From NCBI GenBank assembly GCA_032622095.1, contig CP136061.1, forward strand, positions 90,559,845-90,623,844: a stretch of DNA of 64,000 nucleotides, read 5' to 3'. The notes below the pieces were generated by a model. It did no database searches. It was given only the letters and a program-made list of their open reading frames with translations, and was not told where the DNA came from. The DNA is from Siphonodentalium dalli (Eukaryota > Mollusca > Scaphopoda > Gadilida > Siphonodentaliidae). The first letter of the stretch is position 1, and each line of letters starts with the position of its first letter. A program made the translations under genes and the position numbers. Shown here piece after piece: positions 57,389 to 64,000 of this stretch.

Positions 57389-58199
57389 GCAGGTAATATA
57401 TTTCTTAGTTAACATGCATGTTCCTAGCAATGCAGCTCACAGTATTTGAAGCTCGAGATTGCACGATTTAGGTGACTTTGGTGAGCCAGTTTTGTTTTGC
57501 TTCGCTTGCAATCATGAAATTTCTCCCGGGTAAATCAATTCAATGTTTTTTTCGATATCGATATAAAAAGTCGCAAAAATCATGCAATCTTGACTGGGAT
57601 CACCCCATACGAGGACATAGATTAAGAAAGACCAAGTCACATGCGTTGTTAGTTCAATGTTATTAAGTTCCTCACCAGGACAGGTTAGAACATCAAAAAG
57701 TATAAATTAAGGTAATCACCTTAGGTATTAAGGTTAGAAGGAACAAAATAAGTAGAATTACGTCCCTTTCGTTTTTAGATGTTGTTATCTCGAATAAGAG
57801 TTATAAAAATTCTGGCGCGCAATTGGCGAACAAGAAAACCATAGTCAGAAATGGTAACGCCACCAAGATTATAGTATTACATATAAATAGAAATTATAAA
57901 AAATACATAAAATATTTGTATAACAATTGCGTTTAAACAAGTAATCCTTCAAATTATTACTAACAAAGCAAGTAAACGACTGTGGGGTCACTCAACAGAT
58001 TATAAAGACTTGGACTTAGTATACTGTAAATACTAAAATTTAAATGAAATAATTAAAAGATAAAATTTAGCAAGTAGTAAAAGTTAATTTTCTCATTTAA
58101 TTTTTTATTTTTGGTTAAATAAAGCAATAATTTAAATGTAACATTTGGTTTTTAAAAAATGATTGACCGTGGCTCTTCCAATAATTGAGCGACTGACCT

Positions 58200-58430
58200 G
58201 GTCAATTGTTCTTAAGAAGTTGTTTTGAGAATTACTATGGAGGGAAATAGTTATGGCTGTGGTTTCGCAAGTAATTAACTTGGTGACGTGATGTTAACAA
58301 ATCTGAACTCCAGTAAACCAAGGACGCTCCATACCAAATATAAGGTAAATTAATAATTCTTTAGAAGTTGTTTTAAGATTTACTATGGAGGGAAAGAATT
58401 GTGGTGCTGGCTTCGCAACTATTTGACCTC
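58200..58430 (+). repeat. Diverged direct duplication
   Basis: AGAAGTTGTTTTGAGAATTA + CTATGGAGGGAAA at 58215 recurs as AGAAGTTGTTTTAAGATTTA + CTATGGAGGGAAA at 58362. Both are followed by TTCGCAA. 57390-58200 shows nothing else. Confidence 0.65.
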
Positions 58431-58829
58431 ATTGTAACAAAATAACAAATATAAATATTAGTCACTCAGGCAATAGATGTATCTATTCTGTATATTAAGT
58501 TATTGGGTCTTACGTGTCTTGAGATGTCTAAATAGTTTTCGATAGACAGATCGCACAAGGGACCCACGCCAATCTTCTGTTGGGATTCCAATTGTTGGCT
58601 TATTAAATATGCACATATGCTTAAGATACAGTCGCGCGCGAAGCACGCTCCTGTAAGTCGGGTTTTGGATCCCAGTTTATGAAAATATCATTGAAATAAT
58701 CGGTTTCCCCCAATAAACATCCATATATTCAATATACATGTTTTGGAGCAGAATTAGGCAGTCCATATTGGACGCCATCATGGAATTTATTTTGTTTTGT
58801 TTTAATTTTCACACATATTTATTAGTTAT

Positions 58830-59178
58830 GTGGTTGGAGTTCTCATTAAACCTCACATCCTTATATTGGTTACAGTAATGCCCAAAGTAATTGACCACTT
58901 AATCACATCAGACTTATTGGTAATTTTTCAGGATTTAAAATCCTGAAAAATTACAAATAATTCTGCTCTGGTTAAGTGGTCAATTACTTTGAACATTACT
59001 GTATGAGGATTGAGTTATCATTAAACCTCAAATCCTTATATTGGTTACAGTAATGCCCAAAGTAATTGACCACTTAACCACAGCATAATTATGGGTAATT
59101 TTTCAGGATTTAAAATCATGAAAAAATACCCATAATTTTGCTGTGGTTAAGTGATCAATTACTTTGGACATTACTGTA
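58830..59178. repeat. Two family A foldbacks duplicated in tandem with their flank
   Basis: Elements at 58871-59003 and 59046-59178 are both short forms with outer words AATGCCCAAAGTAATTGACC. Each is preceded by TCATTAAACCTCA and ATCCTTATATTGGTTACAG. The shared flank shows a tandem duplication of about 175 bp, not two insertions. Confidence 0.88.
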
Positions 59179-59469
59179 TTTAGATGGAGTTAAACCTCAC
59201 AACAGTGTGTTGGGGATTTGGACCTTGACTTTGGACCTTTGGTTTTTAACGCAACAAATGCGCGTACACCATATACACAAATTTCTTATGGAACCAGAGT
59301 TTTTCTTGGATAAGATGAGTTTGAAGCCTGCTAACATTTCAAAATGTTGTCAGTTTTGTATTCTCTGCAGCGGAACTCGACGCATTGAAGCAAAAGTTAC
59401 AAGAGATAAAATGTGTACGTAACGAGACTATAATACAAATGAAAAAATAAATTCAGGGAGGGGTGGGCG

Positions 59470-60170
59470 ATACAGGGAACTAAGGGTTGAACCGATATAA
59501 ATTTATAGAGCGATAATGACCAATGTTGACATATTATGCATCTCAACTCTACTGAACATTGCAACAAGGCTATAAAATAGGGGGTGTCAGAATCTTAGTC
59601 ATCTCTATATAGTGCCAGAATTGTCATTTATGGACTTCTATAAGATGTTGGGTTGGTTATATGGACTCGGAGAAAAAGGGGTTTGTACCGATGAACTGAC
59701 ATAAATTAGTGGAGCGATGTTGCCATGTAATGTATCGCGACTGTACTAAAGCAGCAATGATATAAAATTGGGGGGGGGGGGGGGTATGAAATTATCTCTA
59801 TGTCTATAGATGGCACCAGGATTATATAGACAGGAAAAGCAATTGATATACGTATACGGTATACTATAGTAATACCATAGACATATAAGTACAAGTATCA
59901 CGCGATAAAATATTACGTAACGTGACTTTTCCGATGAAAGAAATAAATAAATTGGACCGGGATTAGAGGTTGGGTTGGTTATATGTGGATAATTGGATAT
60001 GCAATTCATACCGATGAAACGATACAAATTAGTGGAGCGATAAAGACCAATCTTGACACTTAGTCAGGCTACGCGGGAGAAAATAGGGGTTGATACGATA
60101 GACCAAAATAAATTTGTCGGGTGATAATGACCAATGTTGATGTATAAATTAACGCGACTGTACTGTCGCA
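59470..60170 (+). repeat. Degenerate tandem repeats
   Basis: ACCGATATAAATTTATAGAG, ACCGATGAACTGACATAAAT, ACCGATGAAACGATACAAAT and similar words recur, each followed by GCGAT-ATGACCAAT-type sequence and, in several, CGCGACTGTACT. Unit length is irregular. A G run lies at about 59770. Confidence 0.6.
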
Positions 60171-60254
60171 CAATTATCAGGTGTAACCGGTCAAATATGG
60201 ACTCTAGTGCCCAATATGGAACAGCTCCGAAAATATTTGCAGGGCCCTAAAATT

Positions 60255-60560
60255 TATTTAACATGGCATTTTCCATTAAAAGTTTAAGCTGAGACTTGGT
60301 GTTTGTGCGTGGGATAGTTATATATTCCTAAAATGACAGAGTACAGCACGTAATTATGTTTTAGATGGAATAAAATAATTTTTTTCAATGATAAAATTTA
60401 ACATGGCATTTGCCATTAAAATCGATTTATGTCGATAAAACTGTCATTTTTCAAAATTTTAAGCTGAGACTTGGTGTATGTGGGTGGGATACATATATAT
60501 TCCTAAAATGACAGAGTCCAGCGCGTAATTATGTTTTAGATGGAAGAAATTGAATTTGTT
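60255..60560 (+). repeat. Direct duplication, units of about 150 bp
   Basis: AACATGGCATTTTCCATTAA, TTAAGCTGAGACTTGGTGTT and TCCTAAAATGACAGAGTACA recur as AACATGGCATTTGCCATTAA, TTAAGCTGAGACTTGGTGTA and TCCTAAAATGACAGAGTCCA. The second unit has about 35 extra bases. Confidence 0.85.
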
Positions 60561-60854
60561 TTTGATAATAAATTTGCAGCGTAGACGGGTCGGGTCAACC
60601 CGGTCATCGAGTGCGCTCAATTTGTAAACAAAGTTTTGTCAATAGTCGTTTTGGTCAAACTATCCCTTTTTAGACCGGGACAGCAGATCCGAATAGTAGC
60701 TAAGATGTATTTAGATATAATTATCAAAAGAATTAGACCGATTCGGGTGTAGTTTAAGAGAATCGAGTGGAGAAATCTTGGTGATAATTCCAGAAAATAA
60801 AGATGGCGGAGAATCACAATGAAACTACCCACAATTCACTTCACTACACCAGGG

Positions 60855-61300
60855 GGGTTCGCAATGGGTTACACATTATTTTCAGTCTATCAAATTATTT
60901 ATATTTTCAACAACAAGTGACTTTAAGTTTACAATTTCAGCCTATCCTGACTCTATCGATACGATTTATCATATTTTCATAAACATATTATACACCGCTG
61001 GCGTTAACTTTACAATTTCGGCATCTACGTGATTCTATCGGTACGATTGAGTAATGGTACAAAACAAAATGTCCAAGAATACATTAGGGGCTCCCAATGG
61101 GTTATATATTATTTTCAGTCTATCAAATTATTTATATTTTCAACAACATATTATTACACCGGTGACTTTAAGTTTACAATTTCAGCCTGTCCTGACTCTA
61201 TCGATACGATTTATCATATTTTCATAAACCATGGCGTTAACTTTACAATTTCGGCAACTACGTGATTCTATCGGTACGATTGAGTAAGGTACAAAAAATC
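60855..61300 (+). repeat. Direct duplication, units of about 230 bp
   Basis: CAATGGGTTACACATTATTT, TCAACAACAAGTGACTTTAA, TGACTCTATCGATACGATTT and ACGTGATTCTATCGGTACGA recur about 230 bp downstream with few changes. Each unit holds two related sub-blocks (TTTACAATTTCAGCC and TTTACAATTTCGGC). Confidence 0.88.
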
Positions 61301-61998
61301 TCCAAGAATACATTCGCCCTGTCCACCACACAATTTCAAAATCACAGAAGCTAGATACACCACATGTGGCGTAATAATAATACAAATAAATTTACAAATT
61401 CAAGAAATATAATATCCATAGCATGTAAAAACGTGGGCGTTTCCCAGTCAGAAAAGCGTTCGTGTCCAAACAATGGCGGGATATTGTGGCTGTGTATTGC
61501 CTTTCGTCATGCAGACTGTCAAATTCTGTGCAAAAAGTGGGGTAGTGTGGAAAACGTATGTTAATTTAAAAAAAAGGCATGGCTCGAAAGTTACTCATCT
61601 GTGCGAACATTTGTCGAAAGGGCTGATCTTCACGAAAGCATGCATCGTGTACTTCGGAACTCGACGATTTAGTGTGGGCGTATATAGTTCCTTCTAATCT
61701 TAAGGTGGATACTCGTGGTGGGGTTGTCGCACCAGGGGACCTGTATGTCATATAGAACGAGATCGCGATTAATGTGTCACGTAGGTACCAAGATATACAC
61801 ACGACACACCACTGATGATCCCGGACAGAGATAACGCAACCGGTGAGATGACTAGCAAATCTACGAGCCGCACCAAAAATTATCTCTCACAGTAAACACT
61901 CCAACGCAGAAAAAAGTCTTTGTTCTCATTTCTGCACTATCTTAAGGTGGCATTGATGTGACCAAAGTTTGGAACACCCTGACAGAAATAGGCAGAAC

Positions 61999-62165
61999 AC
62001 AGTGTGCATCCACATATCCAGCTAGGAACTTGATTAATAACTGCCTTAATTAGGCTAATTAGCTTTTTTTTGGCCCAGCATTGTAAGTGTTTTCTTATAA
62101 GGCTGGGGCAAAAAAAATGCTAATTAAAGCAGTTATTGGTCAAGTTTCAAGCTCCTGTGGTGCAT
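61999..62165. repeat. Foldback element
   Basis: AACTTGATTAATAACTGCCT, TAATTAGCTTTTTTTTGGCC and the mirror GGGGCAAAAAAAATGCTAAT, AGCAGTTATTGGTCAAGTTT pair over about 75 bp. The ends TGCATCCAC and GTGGTGCA are also inverted. Confidence 0.8.
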
Positions 62166-62346
62166 CTAATTCGAGAATCTGCCATCCAATGAGTTACGTG
62201 CGGCGCAAGGATATCACGGAATCGGAGCTTGAATGAAATGGCTTTTTTTTTGCATGACCGCCCGCAGCGAGTTCGATAAAAGATTTGAGATTATGATGCA
62301 AGTTGAACCGTATAGCTACTATTGGATTCCCAAGGCATATAAGTCA

Positions 62347-62412
62347 TTAGACGCCACATCCGTCCAATCTCGCTACTCTCATCAAGCGAGATTGGACGGA
62401 TGTGGCGTCTAA
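62347..62412. repeat. Perfect 28-bp inverted repeat with 10-nt loop
   Basis: The stem starts TTAGACGCCACATCCGTCCA and continues ATCTCGCT; the mirror is exact at 62385-62412. The loop is ACTCTCATCA. TAAGTCA and TAAGTGA lie just outside the two ends, a possible imperfect target duplication. Confidence 0.95.
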
Positions 62413-62869
62413 TAAGTGATCAGAATTAGGTAACATGTTTTTTAAAAACAGAATTGTTTTTTTTTATATATAACTAAATTAATTCCATTTGGGGGTTTGC
62501 GCTCAAAAATACACCTAATTGTATTATCTTCCTGGTATAAAATAGGCCGATACATTTTTTAAATACCTTAATATGGACATAATATGTCAAAGAATGACGC
62601 ATTGAAGTAAACAAAATATCATTTCAAACACAAATAGCGGGAGTTCGGGACCCGTACTCTTCATTGAAACCAGCATGGCAAGCGGACGAAATTCGTGACT
62701 GTAACACAGAACTGAAAGCTACTATTATAACCATGTAAAGTCGTTGGTCTATTGTTAGAAGAAATTGATTATTTTTAGTTGTGATGAAGTTTTGTTATGA
62801 AAGAAGTGTGCGCATTTGCAACCTCTTAGTTTATATTTATAAGAACATAAACCAATGTTTGCATTATAT

Positions 62870-63131
62870 TTAAAACTTTCTATACTGAATGGATTATCCA
62901 ATTCATTTCTAAACGAATGCATTGGGGACGGTTATTATTAATTTGGGGGATGTTCATGTAATAAAAGCAAATGACTGCAAGAAAAAAGATAACGCAAGAG
63001 CAGAATGATTCATATTCATTGGTAGGAAATGTTCAGATAATAAGTTAAATGTGGTTGTTTGTTGAACTTATTTGGACATTTCCTAAGGGATAAACTCCCC
63101 ACCAAGGAGTATTTAATATAGAAGAGGTTAA
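62870..63131. repeat. Family F TTAA element, diverged
   Basis: TTAAAACTTTCTATACTGAA on the left; AGTATTTAATATAGAAGAGG + TTAA on the right. The internal foldback GGAAATGTTCAGATAATAAG with its mirror CTTATTTGGACATTTCC is kept. Confidence 0.75.
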
Positions 63132-63177
63132 AGATTTATAGTTGTTCATTGAATTCATCAGATGAAATACAGTAATG

Positions 63178-63440
63178 CCCTAAATAATCGACTCCAGAAC
63201 CACAGAAGAATTATGGGTAACTTTTCAGGATTTAGTCGGAAATATGGCTTTAATCGGAAAGCTCTCAATGAGAGCTCTCCGATGAATGGCAATTAACAAG
63301 CCATATTTCAGACTAAATCCTGAAAAGTTACCCATAATTCTTCCGATGAAAGGCAACAAGCCATATTTCCGAATAAATCCTGAAATGTTACCCATAATTA
63401 TGCTGTGGTTAAGGAGTCGATTAATTAAGGCTTTACTGTA
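63178..63440. repeat. Family A foldback with a duplicated right arm
   Basis: TACAGTAATGCCCTAAATAA on the left. After CTCTCAATGAGAGCTC the right-arm segment (GGCAA..ACAAGCCATATTTC to TTACCCATAATTC) occurs twice, at about 63286-63341 and 63353-63400. It then ends GGTTAAGGAGTCGATTAATT and CTTTACTGTA. Confidence 0.88.
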
Positions 63441-63836
63441 TATAGCTTCATTTTTGTGTGACTTTCAACGTGGAAACAAGCTATCTGTACACCACCTTAA
63501 AGATATAGATTAGTGCACCCGAACTTGTCTCACGATTTATAATATACGGGTATGCACCAGGATGCACGTTCATATTCCTTCCCGACAAGAGACGGAACGA
63601 TTTCTTAGAGCAAAGCCAGTGAAACTAGAAACATACCTTTTTGAGTTCGCGTTGCTATATGCGGTAACAATTTCCTGTGAAAGATACACACATACGGAAC
63701 GAAACGCTAATCATTCTTGGAATATATTATAGGACGTGGTATTGGACACGAGAAACAGCATCCATTTACATGTGGAATTAATTTATAGATCACAAATAGA
63801 CGAAGGGAACTAGACGTGGAATAGGGCGAGGACAAC

Positions 63837-63905
63837 ATGCCGAGTTCTGGTTGGCCGAACGGTCACTTCCGGGTCACCAAATGGAACCCCATCTATGAGA
63901 GTAAC
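63837..63905 (+). CDS. Possible first coding exon of an unidentified gene
   Basis: ATG at 63837 in the context GACAACATGC opens MPSSGWPNGHFRVTKWNPIY + ESN, followed at 63906 by GTAAGC, a good donor. An in-frame TAG lies upstream. The base composition is less AT-rich than the surroundings and there is no repeat here. Reading through the donor gives about 51 codons to a TAA, so a very short protein is also possible. I do not recognise the family; the rest of the gene would lie to the right of the window. Confidence 0.35.
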
Positions 63906-64000
63906 GTAAGCATAAAAAGAGAGATAGTTTTTAAACGGACATGGCGTATTCGAACTTCCCAATTTTGTCAACGTAATTTGGAAGGCGGATAAGATATATT

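Noticed and set aside
60806-60900. ATG in a good context (AAGATGGCGGAG) as a possible first exon
   Set aside because: The frame runs into the 230-bp direct duplication and stops early. No clear donor or conserved residues are seen.
61473-61697. Cys-containing frame starting MAGYCGCV, considered as a THAP-type zinc finger
   Set aside because: The Cys/His spacing does not fit THAP and no invariant Pro/Trp pattern is present.

Overview
This is AT-rich nuclear DNA of an animal, most likely a marine invertebrate (a lophotrochozoan or an invertebrate deuterostome; the species cannot be fixed from the sequence). The evidence is an intron-split bilaterian gene with canonical GT-AG introns, a tRNA-derived SINE, a decayed gag/protease retroelement, and very many small foldback DNA transposons. 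Nothing prokaryotic is present.

The only host gene I can support firmly is prickle, the planar cell polarity gene, on the + strand. Four coding exons are visible: 2445-2628 (start of PET), 31801-32052 (rest of PET and the first zinc ligand of LIM1), 33749-33952 (LIM1 and the start of LIM2) and 35126-36535 (rest of LIM2, LIM3, the low-complexity tail and a C-terminal CVIS prenylation box). The exons upstream of 2445 lie outside the window or are not recognisable. The intron between the two PET exons is about 29.2 kb. The 3' UTR probably ends near 37030, after an AATAAA at 37009. A short possible first exon of another gene lies at 63837-63905.

The rest is almost all repeats. Several foldback families can be separated and the transposon type of some can be read from the window itself. 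Family A (ends CAGTAATG) uses a TA target, shown by two internal filled/empty-site comparisons. Family C (ends CAAGCCTTGAAATAG) shows perfect 8-bp target duplications at two copies, as hAT elements do. Several families start TTAACCCTTT or TTAACCTCTT and duplicate TTAA, as piggyBac elements do; this is shown by nested insertions at 5938-6187 and 18833-24728 and by three abutting elements that share TTAA borders at 32126-33206. One element (41992-42335) has a 9-bp duplication. A near-perfect 70-nt palindromic module (called the core hairpin here) recurs inside three different TTAA families and also stands alone.

Region by region: 1-2.4 kb, foldbacks before the first visible exon; 2.6-31.8 kb, the giant intron with nested TTAA elements, a 5.9-kb insertion, a SINE with a 14-bp target duplication, and two hybrid hairpins; 31.8-37.0 kb, the remaining exons with a foldback close to most of them; 37-44.6 kb, more foldbacks and TIR elements; 44.6-47.5 kb, two minisatellites (16 bp and 31 bp) whose long open frames are artefacts of array period; 50.4-56.1 kb, a long inverted repeat enclosing a degraded gag-protease remnant; 57-64 kb, degenerate tandem duplications, more foldbacks and the possible exon.
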